64,000 nt of DNA from Sporolactobacillus terrae DSM 11697 (GTDB lineage Bacteria > Bacillota > Bacilli > Bacillales > Sporolactobacillaceae): the NCBI RefSeq assembly GCF_000648615.1, contig NZ_JFZC01000038.1, positions 1 through 64,000 on the forward strand. Reading direction: 5' to 3'. The notes beneath the pieces are model-generated. The model was not told the DNA's origin and did no database searches. It was given only the letters and a program-made list of their open reading frames with translations. Made by a program: the position numbers and the translations under genes. This document shows, in pieces, positions 8,386-17,489 of the stretch. Numbering within the stretch: position 1 is the first letter of the stretch; the number at the start of each line of letters is the position of its first letter.

Positions 8386-8985
8386 TTATTTATTCATCTT
8401 GATGAGCTCTTCTATTGATAACCCGGTTAATTCGGCGATGGTGTGGAGGTCTATTTTCTTTTGAAGCATACGCAGCGCCATCTCTTTTCGAGCTTCTATT
8501 TTGCCTTCAGTTTTACCTTTCTTCAATCCGCGATCATAGAATGAATTCGGCCATTTGATGACTTGTTCTCGCTCATCTTTCGGTAATGCATGGACTTCTT
8601 TCATGAGTTGATCCACCTCATTTTCACTCAGATTTAAATAGGTTTCAAAAAAACCGTTGATCATGCTGCTGCGTGCTTCATCAAGCTGCAAACCGGCCAT
8701 CTGCCTGAGAAAGGCAAGCCGAACGGCTACACGTTCTTTCTTTTTATAATTCATTTTACTCATCAAAGCGGCACTTGCAGGATTGTTGCTGTGCATAAAT
8801 GCGTGCCAGTTCATTTTGCCCAGTTCCATCTTATAAAAACGAAATCGCATGGTATCAAGAAAAGGGGTTTTGATGATGAATTCATTCGGTTCATCGCTTA
8901 TTCTTACTCCATCATAACTGAAAATGGCAATCGGTAAAACAGGTTTTCTGAATTTTAAATAAATCATTGAAAAAACGAAAAAGTA
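8386..8985 (-). pseudogene. Rpn/PD-(D/E)XK nuclease-family transposase, N-terminally truncated
   Basis: The readable part starts at an in-frame ATG (8967), but the family frame runs a few codons further upstream to about 8985 before a TGA. It matches the middle and C-terminus of the Rpn/PDDEXK_2 family: LKFRKPVLPIAIFSYDG, then SNNPASAALMSKMNYKKKERV, then a charged region with repeated GKTEGK motifs. The N-terminal nuclease core of about 80-100 residues is gone. Rpn proteins are recombination-promoting nucleases scattered as near-identical copies in genomes; this copy should be inactive. Confidence 0.7.
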
Positions 8986-9030
8986 GACAGATCAAATGTA
9001 ATGATTTAGTATTACAAGTAAAGTTGAATA

Positions 9031-9165
9031 TATTCTTCGGGGCAGGGTGTAATTCCCGACCGACGGTAATAAGCAAGTAAGCTTAAAGTCCGTGACCCGC
9101 AATTTTGCGGTGGATCTAGTGAGAGTCTAGAACCGACAGTTAAAGTCTGGATGGGAGAAGAATTT
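9031..9165 (+). promoter_or_regulatory. FMN riboswitch (RFN element)
   Basis: All conserved parts of the RFN aptamer are visible in order: cttcggggcagggtg, the ccgaccgacggta block, AGTCCGTGACCCGC, the variable arm, GTGAGAGTCTAGAACCGACAG, and the closing GGATGGGAGAAGAA. The P1 arms pair TTCTTC with GAAGAA. It lies 135 bp before ribD and is followed by a terminator hairpin, so FMN should cause premature termination of the riboflavin operon. Confidence 0.97.
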
Positions 9166-9249
9166 AGTATTATTGCAATTCTAACGAGGATTGTATCTTT
9201 TTTGCTATGGTCTAGTTAGATAATAATAAAACTAAGTCTATTTTGTGTT

Positions 9250-9276
9250 GCCCCGTAGGTTACTACGGGGCTTTTT
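9250..9276 (+). terminator. riboswitch-controlled terminator of the rib operon
   Basis: A 9-bp stem GCCCCGTAG/CTACGGGGC with a 4-nt loop is followed by TTTTT. It sits between the RFN aptamer and ribD, the position of the expression platform. The downstream ribosome site of ribD is outside the hairpin, so control is by transcription attenuation. Confidence 0.9.
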
Positions 9277-9300
9277 GTATCTTTTTAAAGAAAGGGGGAC

Positions 9301-10365
9301 GTGCAATTGGATGAACGGTTCATGAAAAAAGCAATTGAGCTGGCTGAAAAAGGTGGTCGAAACACATATAGAAATCCACGAGTGGGTGCCGTTATTGTGA
9401 AAAATAATCGCATTATTGCAACCGGCTATCATGCGAGATTTGGTGAAAAACATGCGGAAAGAATGGCCATTGACCATTGTGCTCACCCCGAAGAACTGCA
9501 CGATTCAACTTTATATGTCACTTTAGAACCTTGTACACATTACGGCAAACAGCCGCCGTGTGTGCAAGCGATCATTGACAGTGGGATTAAGCGCGTGGTC
9601 ATTGGCCAACTTGATCCTAATCCGATTGTTGCTCATAAAGGCGCAGCAATCTTAAAAGCCCATCAAATTGACGTGAAAATGAATTGTCTCACGAGTGAAG
9701 CTGAATCACTAAATAAGCACTATAACTATTTCTATCGACATAAAAAACCGTATATTGTGTTGAAACAAGCCCTTAGTTTAGATGGAAAAATAGCAGCTAA
9801 ACCAGGTGAAAGAACGGCGATTACCGGTAAACGGGCGAATCGATTTGTGCATGAAGAGCGATTAGGCTATCAAGCGATTCTAGTCGGAAGTGGCACGGTT
9901 TTAGCAGACAATCCCATCTTATTACCCAGTGGAAACAGTGATTATCCACCCATTCGAATAATCGTAGACAGAAGCGGGAAGACGCTGCATTTTGAAGCGT
10001 TTAAATTATTTGAGCATCCAGAGCCAATTTGGATTTTTACGAGAAGTGCATTACAAGAAAAGGCACCCGATCATGTGAAAATTATCCAAACCGATGATTT
10101 CTCAATACCAAAGATTGTGGATGATATTGGACAGCAAGGGGTGCAATCCATCTATGTTGAAGGCGGCGCGCAGATTCATCACACCTTTTTGCAAGCGCAT
10201 TGCTATGAAGAAGTGATTACTTATCTCGCGCCTAAGTTAATTGGCGGTACCGGTTTATCCGCCTTTTCCGGCAATGGAATGATCGATCATGAAAATAATT
10301 TGACATTCAAAAGTATCGAACGTATTGGTGAGGATTTACGAATTGTCAGTGAGAGGGTGAAGTAA
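9301..10365 (+). CDS. ribD: bifunctional riboflavin biosynthesis deaminase/reductase
   Basis: The 354-residue protein joins a pyrimidine deaminase and a reductase, catalysing the second and third steps from GTP to riboflavin. The N-terminal zinc-binding deaminase has HAER (about residue 50) and PCxxxGxxPPC (ending about residue 85). The C-terminal reductase starts near KPYIVLKQALSLDGKIA. The start is GTG 9301 with a strong AAAGGGGGA ribosome site. The stop is directly followed by the ribE ATG. It is the first gene of the FMN-riboswitch operon. Confidence 0.95.
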   Translation: MQLDERFMKKAIELAEKGGRNTYRNPRVGAVIVKNNRIIATGYHARFGEKHAERMAIDHCAHPEELHDSTLYVTLEPCTHYGKQPPCVQAIIDSGIKRVVIGQLDPNPIVAHKGAAILKAHQIDVKMNCLTSEAESLNKHYNYFYRHKKPYIVLKQALSLDGKIAAKPGERTAITGKRANRFVHEERLGYQAILVGSGTVLADNPILLPSGNSDYPPIRIIVDRSGKTLHFEAFKLFEHPEPIWIFTRSALQEKAPDHVKIIQTDDFSIPKIVDDIGQQGVQSIYVEGGAQIHHTFLQAHCYEEVITYLAPKLIGGTGLSAFSGNGMIDHENNLTFKSIERIGEDLRIVSERVK

Positions 10366-10992
10366 ATGTTTACAGGGTTAATTCAAACGGTCGGGAAAAT
10401 AAAACGGGTGAATAAGCAGCAACATCACATCACGTTGACGGTATCTGTAGAAGATACGGATCGATTAAAGGGTTTCAAAGTTGGCGATAGCATGGCAATA
10501 AACGGTGTTTGCTTAACGGCAACCACTGTTGAAAAGGATTGCTTTTCCGTTGACGTTATGCCGGTAACCTTTCAGAAAACGACTTTTTCGCAAATGAAAG
10601 AAGGCACTTTAGTCAATTTAGAGCGCGCAATGTCTCCAAATGACCGGTTTGAAGGGCATATCGTCTCTGGGCATGTTGATCAAACCACTCGATTAATTCA
10701 AAAAATGAAGTACGAAAACTCACTTAAATTAACCTTTTATTATCCACCAGAACTAAAAGGTGAAATTGTTCCACAAGGCTCAATTGCTGTCAATGGCACG
10801 AGCCTGACGGTTGATGATGTCAAACCGGGAACATTCGCTGTAGCTTTGATCCCACATTCTTTAGAAAATACGAATTTTGATCGTTTAGTAAAAGGGGATT
10901 ATGTCAATTTGGAGACCGATGTCGTCGGTAAATATGTGAAGTCATTATTGAGAACAACGATTCATTTAAACGAGGAAGGGTATCATGCGTGA
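10366..10992 (+). CDS. ribE: riboflavin synthase alpha chain
   Basis: A 208-residue protein built of two homologous lumazine-binding beta-barrels. The N-terminal MFTGLIQTVGKI signature is present, and the repeat units begin near residues 1 and 97 (EGHIVSGHVDQT). It dismutates two 6,7-dimethyl-8-ribityllumazine molecules to riboflavin and a pyrimidine. It abuts ribD with no gap and overlaps ribBA by 8 bp, so the four rib genes are tightly coupled. Confidence 0.96.
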   Translation: MFTGLIQTVGKIKRVNKQQHHITLTVSVEDTDRLKGFKVGDSMAINGVCLTATTVEKDCFSVDVMPVTFQKTTFSQMKEGTLVNLERAMSPNDRFEGHIVSGHVDQTTRLIQKMKYENSLKLTFYYPPELKGEIVPQGSIAVNGTSLTVDDVKPGTFAVALIPHSLENTNFDRLVKGDYVNLETDVVGKYVKSLLRTTIHLNEEGYHA

Positions 10993-12190
10993 AGAAAAGA
11001 TCCTACATGCGGTTGAAGCGTTAAAAGCAGGGCAATTAATTATTGTTGCTGATGATGACAATAGAGAAGCTGAAGGCGATCTAATCGGGCTATCAAGTAA
11101 AGTGACCCCCGAAGCGGTTAATTTTATGACCAAAAACGCTCGGGGCTTACTCTGTGTACCTGTAACAAAGAAGATTGCACAACGGTTAGATTTACATGCG
11201 ATGACGGCTGAAAATTCCGATGCTTTTGGAACAGCTTTTACAATTAGTGTCGATCATAAAGAAACGACTACAGGCATTTCAGCATTTGACCGAGCGAAAA
11301 CGATAAAGGCGCTCGCTGATCCGAACAGTGAGCCAAGCGATTTTTTACGGCCGGGACATATCTTTCCGCTAATTGCTGAAAATGCAGGCGTTTTGAAAAG
11401 AAGAGGCCACACGGAAGCGGCGGTTGATTTAGCAAGACTGGCTCATGAAGAGTCCGCTTATATTTGTGAAATTCTAAAAGAAGATGGCAAAATGGCGAGA
11501 ACGGCCGACTTAAAAGCGTTGGCTCGGAAATGGCAACTCGATTTTATAACCATTGCCGAGTTAAGCGACTATTTAACCCATCAAAAGAAGAGCGCCGATG
11601 TCACAGTCCAATTACCTACTAAATACGGTGATTTTAAATTATCGCTCTACCTTGACCATGAAGGAAAAGAACAATTGGTCCTATCAATGGGCGATTTAAA
11701 GAAGAGCAAGGAGCCCCCGTTGATTCGCGTGCATTCAGAATGTTTGACTGGAGATGTATTTGGTTCGCATCGCTGTGACTGCGGCGAACAATTAGATCAG
11801 GCAATGAAGCAAATTGCTGAAGCGAAAATAGGTGCCATTTTATATTTACGTCAAGAAGGCAGGGGGATTGGCCTACGGAATAAGCTAAAAGCATACAAAC
11901 TTCAAGAAGCAGGTATGGATACTTATGAAGCGAACGTTGCTTTAGGATTCTTACCTGATGAAAGACACTATGCGCAAGCGGCATGGCTATTAAAAAACGA
12001 AGGGGTTTCAAAAATTAAGTTACTCACCAATAATCCTGAAAAGATAGCAGAGCTACAGCAACATCATATTGAAATTGTCGAACGTGTACCACTCGAAACA
12101 ACGGTTTATCAAGAAAATAAGCATTATTTAAAGACGAAGCAAGAAAAGTTCCATCACATGTTATCACTCGAAAAGGGGATTAAATCATGA
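10985..12190 (+). CDS. ribBA: 3,4-dihydroxy-2-butanone 4-phosphate synthase / GTP cyclohydrolase II
   Basis: A fused 401-residue enzyme supplying both precursors of lumazine. The N-terminal RibB domain (about 1-200) shows the acidic [11 protein letters not shown] motif and [11 protein letters not shown]. The C-terminal RibA domain (about 205-400) shows the zinc-site cysteines in [17 protein letters not shown] and the RQEGRGIGL motif. It overlaps both ribE and ribH by a few bases. Confidence 0.96.
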   Translation: MREEKILHAVEALKAGQLIIVADDDNREAEGDLIGLSSKVTPEAVNFMTKNARGLLCVPVTKKIAQRLDLHAMTAENSDAFGTAFTISVDHKETTTGISAFDRAKTIKALADPNSEPSDFLRPGHIFPLIAENAGVLKRRGHTEAAVDLARLAHEESAYICEILKEDGKMARTADLKALARKWQLDFITIAELSDYLTHQKKSADVTVQLPTKYGDFKLSLYLDHEGKEQLVLSMGDLKKSKEPPLIRVHSECLTGDVFGSHRCDCGEQLDQAMKQIAEAKIGAILYLRQEGRGIGLRNKLKAYKLQEAGMDTYEANVALGFLPDERHYAQAAWLLKNEGVSKIKLLTNNPEKIAELQQHHIEIVERVPLETTVYQENKHYLKTKQEKFHHMLSLEKGIKS

Positions 12191-12663
12191 CGGTTTATGA
12201 AGGAAAATATCAAGGAGAACATGTAAAGGTCGCCATTACCATTGCTCGTTTTAATGAATTGATTACATCAAAATTACTTGCAGGTGCTAAGGATAATTTG
12301 ATAAGACACGGCGTTGACGCGAAGAACATCGATGTTTACTGGGTACCCGGTGCCTTTGAATTACCGTTTATTACCAAAAAAGTAGTCGCTACTCAAAAAT
12401 ATGATGGGGTCATTACTTTAGGGGCTGTTATTCGAGGCGCAACCACACATTATGAACTCGTAAGTAATGAAGTAGCCAAAGGCGTAGCGCAAATCGAATT
12501 AAATTCAGATATACCCGTCATGTTTGGCGTACTGACCACGGAAACGATTGAACAGGCGATCGAACGTGCAGGGACTAAGAGTGGGAATAAGGGGAGTGAA
12601 GCAGCACAAGGATTACTTGAAATGGTATCGCTAAATGAATTGATGGAAAATAAAAAATCCTGA
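12187..12663 (+). CDS. ribH: 6,7-dimethyl-8-ribityllumazine synthase
   Basis: The 158-residue lumazine synthase has the ARFN motif near residue 20, WVPGAFELP near 52-60, and the [12 protein letters not shown] catalytic block including the family histidine. It condenses the ribBA and ribD products and is the last gene of the operon. Its ATG overlaps the ribBA stop (ATGA). A terminator follows at about 12732. Confidence 0.96.
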   Translation: MTVYEGKYQGEHVKVAITIARFNELITSKLLAGAKDNLIRHGVDAKNIDVYWVPGAFELPFITKKVVATQKYDGVITLGAVIRGATTHYELVSNEVAKGVAQIELNSDIPVMFGVLTTETIEQAIERAGTKSGNKGSEAAQGLLEMVSLNELMENKKS

Positions 12664-12731
12664 ATGGCTACAGGATTTCTATCATTCGTTTTTAGCTGTT
12701 GTTTTTAGCGTTTATCCTATTGGCTTTTTGA

Positions 12732-12762
12732 GGAGTTACTTCAATGAGGAGTAGCTCCTTTT
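12732..12762 (+). terminator. rib operon terminator
   Basis: Arms GGAGTTACT (12732-12740) and AGTAGCTCC (12750-12758), with one G-U-type mismatch, are followed by TTTT. The hairpin lies about 70 bp after the ribH stop and just before the convergent amidotransferase gene. Confidence 0.75.
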
Positions 12763-12766
12763 AAAT

Positions 12767-13438
12767 TTATTTGTTCTTCACTAAGTAGTCTAGGAGTTTA
12801 AATAAAACCGTTTTGTTTTGTTCAGGAATACCAAAGTCGGTTATTTCTTCAGCGCTTTGCACGAATTGTGAGTGATCAATATAATCTCCGTCATGGGTGA
12901 GTAATCCCTGAATACGATTAGGGGTCATTTCCAGATGAAATTGCAAGCCAATCACTTTTTCACTGTAGATAAATCCCTGGTTTTCACATGCCGCGCTGCT
13001 CACTAATCGTTCCGCTCTATCGGGAAGTTCAAATTGCTCGCCATGCCAATGAAAAACAGTCAATTCCTCTGGTATAAACGGTAACCTTGAAGAAACGGAA
13101 CGTATTGGATGCCAGCCTACTTCTTTATCGCCTTGAATAACAGCGGCTCCTAATGCTTTAGCAATCTGTTGAGCGCCTAAACAGACGCCAAATACAGGCT
13201 TATTTTCGGAAATGGTCTTTCTGATTAATCTGCGCTCTTCGTCAATCCATTGTTGATCCTGATCATTTGCACTCATTGGTCCGCCGAGTAGGATCAGAAA
13301 TTCAAGATCATCGATCCGGGGTATTGAGGGATTTTCATAGAGCTTATGCATGCGAAAGGTATGGCCATTATCGTTGCCCCATTCTTCAATAGATGCGAGT
13401 CCTTCAAAGGGAACGTGCTGCAATACGTCAATGTTCAT
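12767..13438 (-). CDS. class I glutamine amidotransferase-like protein
   Basis: A 223-residue stand-alone amidotransferase of the GMP-synthase-like type. The nucleophile is Cys86 in FGVCLGAQ, and the catalytic His168 and Glu170 are in LQFHLE; LGGPMSAND marks the oxyanion region. Such proteins act as gamma-glutamyl hydrolases, as amidotransferases for unknown acceptors, or as regulatory proteins; the role here is not decided. I use the inner ATG at 13438 because the sequence from there fits the family start (MNIDVLQHV), and the 12 codons before it add nothing family-like. Confidence 0.8.
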   Translation of the reverse strand: MNIDVLQHVPFEGLASIEEWGNDNGHTFRMHKLYENPSIPRIDDLEFLILLGGPMSANDQDQQWIDEERRLIRKTISENKPVFGVCLGAQQIAKALGAAVIQGDKEVGWHPIRSVSSRLPFIPEELTVFHWHGEQFELPDRAERLVSSAACENQGFIYSEKVIGLQFHLEMTPNRIQGLLTHDGDYIDHSQFVQSAEEITDFGIPEQNKTVLFKLLDYLVKNK

Positions 13439-13662
13439 GTCATCACCCACTTTATCGATTTTGCAATCCGTCAATCAGCCTTGTTTTGCTTTGTACATTG
13501 CGGTCAATCATCCGCTTCTTGCATCTTCGTTTAAAAATCATTGATTCAATCATAGCGCATCTTTTAGCTTCAATAAAGTCTTCCCATACCAAAAAGGAAC
13601 CTTAGCCGCACGAACTTCAGCAATGAAATCGAATCATTGATGCTACAATAAATCGTTACTTC

Positions 13663-13676
13663 TTGACAGCGGTCAA
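13663..13676 (+). promoter_or_regulatory. FNR/FLP-like box upstream of the P-type ATPase gene
   Basis: TTGACAGCGGTCAA is a perfect TTGAC-N4-GTCAA palindrome about 57 bp before the ATPase start codon. It fits the TTGAT-N4-ATCAA pattern of Crp/Fnr proteins with one symmetric change. A similar box precedes the next unit at 15628. The FLP-type regulator encoded at the end of this cluster is the obvious candidate. Confidence 0.6.
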
Positions 13677-13732
13677 TTTTAAATTCTTCGTCTCCGTTTA
13701 TCCTTGAGTTATAAAAAGGAGGGGGAGGCTGT

Positions 13733-15604
13733 ATGAACGTCCAGAAATGGGTACAGAAGCATAACCAACACATCACCTATTTGACCGGTGCTTTGATTGT
13801 CCTCGGCTTTTTAAGTAAAGGACTTTTTCATTGGGAATTAGGTTATACGGCGACCTTTATCGCGGCTACACTTGTCGGCTTTTTACCGGTTTTGATTCAT
13901 GCATGGCAGGCCTTGAGCGTAAAGGTCATCAGTATCGAATTGTTAGTCAGTATCGCTGTGATCGGTGCCCTTTTCATTGGTGAATATAACGAATCGGCGA
14001 TCGTTGTCTTTCTGTTTTTGTTCGGGAGTTATCTGGAGCAGAAAACCTTGCAGAAAACGCGCAACTCAATTAAAACCCTGACTGAAATGGCTCCGACGAA
14101 AGCTTGGGTTTATCAAGAGAATGGTCAGGTGCAGGAAACGGATAGTGATGAAGTCAATGCGGGTGATGAGCTCTTAGTGAAGACGGGTGCACAGGTCCCG
14201 GTGGATGGGGTGATCACCTCAGGTCACGGCTATCTGAATGAAGCCAGTGTCACGGGCGAATCGCGGGTTGTTGATAAGTCGGTCGGCGCGACCGTTTTCG
14301 CCGGGACTCTTTTAGACAATGGAACGTTACGCATTAAGGCAACTCGTGTGGGTGAGGATACCACATTCGGTAAGATCATTGAATTGATTGAAGAAGCTCA
14401 GGATACGAAATCACATGCGGAAAAGTTTATTGATCATTTTGCCCGCTACTATACGCCAGCCGTTCTCTTATTGGGAATAATTGTCTGGGGGATCACGCAG
14501 GACATCCGTCTGGCCATCACAATCTTAGTCCTGGGTTGCCCGGGGGCCTTAGTGATCGGTGCTCCGGTATCCAATGTCGCCGGTATCGGTAATGGCGCAA
14601 AACGCGGCGTTCTGATCAAAGGCGGCGAGATCATGAATACGTTCAGTAAGGTGGATACGTTAGTCTTTGACAAAACGGGCACGCTAACGAAAGGACAGAC
14701 TGAGCTCGTAGAAATGAAGGCCATGCCTGGTCAGCAACGTGGATTAGCCTATACAGCTGCTATTGAAAAGGAATCCGATCACCCACTTGGTCGGGCGATC
14801 TTAGCCTATGCCGAGGCGCACGCTATTGAGTACAGTCATCTGAAGGTGACGCAAACCAAAGTGGTTAAGGGTAAGGGAATCCGGGCAGTTGTGGAAAATC
14901 AGACCGTCCTGGTTGGTAATCGTAACCTGTTAACTGAAGCCGGGGTTCGACTGAACCAGGAACAGGAACGAAAATTAACTGAGATGGAAGAGAAAGGAAT
15001 ATCCACCGTTTTAGTTGCGGTCGATCAGCAACTGGCGCTTATGCTTGGTATCGCCGATACGCCAAGAGACGGGGTTAAAGCAGCTTTAGCAGCGTTAAAA
15101 GCAATGGGCATCAAAAGAATGGTTATGCTGACGGGTGACAATGTGCGGACCGCGCAGGCGATTAGCCAGCAACTTGGTATTGATGAAGTTCATGCAGAGC
15201 TGTTGCCGGAAGATAAAGTGGGTTATGTAGAAAAGTTGAAGAAGGCGGGGCATACGGTTGCTTTCATCGGGGATGGCGTCAATGACAGCCCATCCCTTGC
15301 CTCGGCACATATCGGCATTGCCATGGGCAGCGGGACCGATGTTGCGGTGGAAACCTCAGACATTGTTTTGATGAAATCCAGATTTACCGAGCTTGTCCAT
15401 GCTTATGGATTAACGAAGAAAACGGTAAAAAATATGAAAGAAAATATTGTTATTGCCATTGCTACCGTTGCTTTCTTATTGATCGGTCTGATCTTTGGCT
15501 ATATTTATATGGCGAGCGGCATGTTCGTCCATGAAGTCAGCATTTTAGTGGTCATCCTGAACGGGATGCGTTTGTTAAGCTACCACACGAAGCATGCTGC
15601 ATAA
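13733..15604 (+). CDS. P1B-type heavy-metal-transporting ATPase
   Basis: The 623-residue transporter has all P-type landmarks: TGES at 174-177, the phosphorylated Asp313 in DKTGT, SDHPLG in the nucleotide domain, and GDGVND near the end. The transmembrane metal motif is CPG (Cys269-Gly271) instead of the usual CPC, and there is no N-terminal metal-binding domain. It probably exports or traffics a transition metal (Cu, Zn, Cd or Fe cannot be separated by sequence). A small CxxC metal chaperone follows, which may take over the missing domain's role. The start has a strong AGGAGGGGG ribosome site. Confidence 0.88.
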   Translation: MNVQKWVQKHNQHITYLTGALIVLGFLSKGLFHWELGYTATFIAATLVGFLPVLIHAWQALSVKVISIELLVSIAVIGALFIGEYNESAIVVFLFLFGSYLEQKTLQKTRNSIKTLTEMAPTKAWVYQENGQVQETDSDEVNAGDELLVKTGAQVPVDGVITSGHGYLNEASVTGESRVVDKSVGATVFAGTLLDNGTLRIKATRVGEDTTFGKIIELIEEAQDTKSHAEKFIDHFARYYTPAVLLLGIIVWGITQDIRLAITILVLGCPGALVIGAPVSNVAGIGNGAKRGVLIKGGEIMNTFSKVDTLVFDKTGTLTKGQTELVEMKAMPGQQRGLAYTAAIEKESDHPLGRAILAYAEAHAIEYSHLKVTQTKVVKGKGIRAVVENQTVLVGNRNLLTEAGVRLNQEQERKLTEMEEKGISTVLVAVDQQLALMLGIADTPRDGVKAALAALKAMGIKRMVMLTGDNVRTAQAISQQLGIDEVHAELLPEDKVGYVEKLKKAGHTVAFIGDGVNDSPSLASAHIGIAMGSGTDVAVETSDIVLMKSRFTELVHAYGLTKKTVKNMKENIVIAIATVAFLLIGLIFGYIYMASGMFVHEVSILVVILNGMRLLSYHTKHAA

Positions 15605-15627
15605 CACTTAGCTCTTATTTCTAAAAG

Positions 15628-15641
15628 TTGATACCTGTCAA
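15628..15641 (+). promoter_or_regulatory. FNR/FLP-like box upstream of the CopZ-like gene
   Basis: TTGATACCTGTCAA is a TTGAT-N4-GTCAA site about 60 bp before the CopZ-like gene, very close to the FNR consensus. Its distance to the start codon is nearly the same as for the box at 13663. This suggests two separately activated transcripts under one regulator. Confidence 0.6.
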
Positions 15642-15701
15642 TTTATTAATGAACGAATCGCTTTAAACTGAAAATGTAAAGAAAAGAAAGGGGCGTTCAA
15701 G

Positions 15702-15929
15702 ATGACAAAAGTGATTTTACAATTAGAGGCGCTGACCTGTCCGTCATGTCTGCAAAAAATTGAAACCGGCCTTGCGCATCAGGAAGGCATTCTAAAGTCG
15801 AAAGTCTTGTTTAATTCCAGCAAGGTTAAAGCAGAAATCGATCCAGATAAGATCTCAGCCAAAGCGGTTGCGCAGATCGTGTCGAAACTCGGTTATGAAG
15901 TCGAATCGGTAAAAGTAAAGGAATCTTAA
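15702..15929 (+). CDS. heavy-metal-associated (HMA) domain chaperone, CopZ-like
   Basis: A 75-residue single HMA domain with the metal-binding LTCPSC motif (Cys13 and Cys16) in the first loop and the usual beta-alpha-beta-beta-alpha-beta layout. Such proteins hand soft metals to P1B ATPases. It follows an ATPase that has no HMA domain of its own, so the two probably work as a pair. A good ribosome site (AAAGGGGCG) precedes the ATG. Confidence 0.88.
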   Translation: MTKVILQLEALTCPSCLQKIETGLAHQEGILKSKVLFNSSKVKAEIDPDKISAKAVAQIVSKLGYEVESVKVKES

Positions 15930-15957
15930 GGATCATAAATTCAGAGGAGGAACGCGT

Positions 15958-16500
15958 ATGTCAATCGATGCGTTGTATGAAGCAGAAGTTTCTCAGTCGG
16001 AGAAAGATCACCACATCCCGACCGCCGGAGCGATGACCGGTCATATTTTAGCCAATCTGAAGATTCATCAGGAAAAGCTGGCTCAGGCCGTTTCTTATGC
16101 CAAAGGATCCGAAACTCCATTTTTAAAGGAATTCTTCAGCCAGGCGATCCAAACAGAAATCAGGTTATTTGACGAGCTTGCACAAGTGTTGTTAGATGAA
16201 AGCGAAGTGATTCCGACAACAACTGAGGAGTTCAACCGTTACAGTATGTTGGAGGAGCATGGGAAATTCAAGTATCTCTCTGCTAAAGAATGGCTTGTGG
16301 CTGCAGTGAAAGACTTTGATACGCAAAATCTGTTTATCACGCGCGCGATTAAATTAGCTGAAAAAGAGGATAAACCGGTACTTCAAGCGTTTCTGGTGCA
16401 GCAATTAGGCTGGAATAATTGCAAGATCCGTGAGTTACAGGCGTTCTTAGGTCATGCTCCTCGAGAGGGATTAGAAGAAGACGATGATGATGATGATTAA
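15958..16500 (+). CDS. ferritin-like Dps-family protein
   Basis: A 180-residue, largely helical protein ending in an acidic run of aspartates. A helix with FDELAQVLLDESEVIPTT is the part of Dps/ferritin-like proteins that contributes ferroxidase ligands, and the C-terminal helix ends in LQAFLG. This suggests iron sequestration and protection from peroxide, in keeping with the neighbouring metal ATPase and redox regulator. Ligand conservation looks incomplete (the typical N-terminal His-x3-W is not clear), so DNA-binding or ferroxidase activity is uncertain. It lies 28 bp after the CopZ-like gene in one transcript. Confidence 0.65.
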   Translation: MSIDALYEAEVSQSEKDHHIPTAGAMTGHILANLKIHQEKLAQAVSYAKGSETPFLKEFFSQAIQTEIRLFDELAQVLLDESEVIPTTTEEFNRYSMLEEHGKFKYLSAKEWLVAAVKDFDTQNLFITRAIKLAEKEDKPVLQAFLVQQLGWNNCKIRELQAFLGHAPREGLEEDDDDDD

Positions 16501-16515
16501 TTAATGGAGGTTTGA

Positions 16516-17187
16516 ATGATGGGGAAGCATAGCTGTCTGATCTTGGTCCCTCTGTTCAATCATTTGGACGAATCTGATTTAGAAAAAATTGATCAACTGA
16601 CCAAACGTCATGTCTATAAGAAAGCGGAACAGATCTTCAAACCGTATGATCAGAAGCAGTTGACCATCGTAGCCAAAGGACGCATGAAAGTCTATCAGAT
16701 TTCCGGCTCTGGTCGCGAGCAGCTTCTGCGCGTTGTCGAACCGGGTGGGTATGAAGGCGAAACGGCATTATTCGGTACAGAAAACGACAGCTCATTTGGC
16801 GAAGCGCTTCAAGAAACGGTGGTATGCACACTGGCTCACCAGGACTTCCGGAAGCTGCTGCTGACGTATCCTCAGATCAGTCTGAAATTATTAGAGACGA
16901 ATGCAGAAAAACTGGTTTCTGCGGAGAACCAGTCAAAATTTTTACTCATGGAAGCTGTAGAAACGCGATTAGCGGTCTATCTGCTGGATTTAGCGAAGGC
17001 AAAGGGTTCCCTGACCTTCGATTTACCTGTGAAAATGAAGGAATTAGCGGGGTTCTTGGGAACGACCCCAGAAACGTTGTCCCGTAAATTTAAGTTATTA
17101 AAGGATAAAGCGTTGATTCATCGCGAGAAGCAAACAGTGACCTTGCTTGATCCGGAAGAACTTGAAGCGCGTTATGTCATCAATTAG
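16516..17187 (+). CDS. Crp/Fnr-family regulator of the FLP type
   Basis: A 223-residue protein with an N-terminal cyclic-nucleotide-type beta-roll and a C-terminal winged helix (MKELAGFLGTTPETLSRKFKLLKDK). It lacks the cysteine cluster of [4Fe-4S] FNR but has two cysteines, Cys7 and Cys104, 97 residues apart. As I recall, Lactobacillus casei FLP uses Cys5 and Cys102, with the same spacing, as a disulfide redox switch. The ATG follows TGGAGG by 6 bp. It ends the metal/redox cluster and probably binds the two TTGA(C/T)-N4-GTCAA boxes there. Confidence 0.85.
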   Translation: MMGKHSCLILVPLFNHLDESDLEKIDQLTKRHVYKKAEQIFKPYDQKQLTIVAKGRMKVYQISGSGREQLLRVVEPGGYEGETALFGTENDSSFGEALQETVVCTLAHQDFRKLLLTYPQISLKLLETNAEKLVSAENQSKFLLMEAVETRLAVYLLDLAKAKGSLTFDLPVKMKELAGFLGTTPETLSRKFKLLKDKALIHREKQTVTLLDPEELEARYVIN

Positions 17188-17221
17188 AAAGTCCCGTCAG
17201 GAAAAGCTGACGGGACTTTTT
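17188..17221 (+). terminator. terminator of the metal/redox cluster
   Basis: A long perfect stem AAAGTCCCGTCAG/CTGACGGGACTTT with a 6-nt loop and a T-run begins directly after the FLP stop codon. It is a textbook intrinsic terminator. Confidence 0.9.
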
Positions 17222-17223
17222 GA

Positions 17224-17442
17224 CAGGTAAAGAAAGTTTATGATTCTGCCCCTTCTTCAACCAATAGACCAGTGTCTTGGCTAAGAATCAAAACGGAGGT
17301 ACTCTGGCGCCTGCGGGATCGCGCCTAGTTGATGCGTGCCAGCGAGTAACCGATAAAGGCGTGCACGTCGTGTGCACAACGCGGAAGTCATCACATCCTG
17401 TGGAAGTAAGGACCGGGCGTATTTTGCCTGGTTTTTCTTGTA
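17224..17442 (+). repeat. dispersed repeat copy R1
   Basis: Shares blocks with copies near 21.4, 35.6, 51.6, 57.1 and 62.6 kb: a TTCAACCAATAGACCAG start (also at 51.6 kb), the CTGGCGCCTGCGGGATCGCG block, GTTGATGCGTGCCAGCGAG, and an end that folds as a terminator-like hairpin (CCGGGC...GCCTGG plus TTTTTCTT). It lies between the FLP gene and the decayed helicase-loader copy. Confidence 0.75.
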
Positions 17443-17489
17443 AGTAGATAAATGTATATGAGCACTGGTCGCTGCTTCTCTCTTATGAA

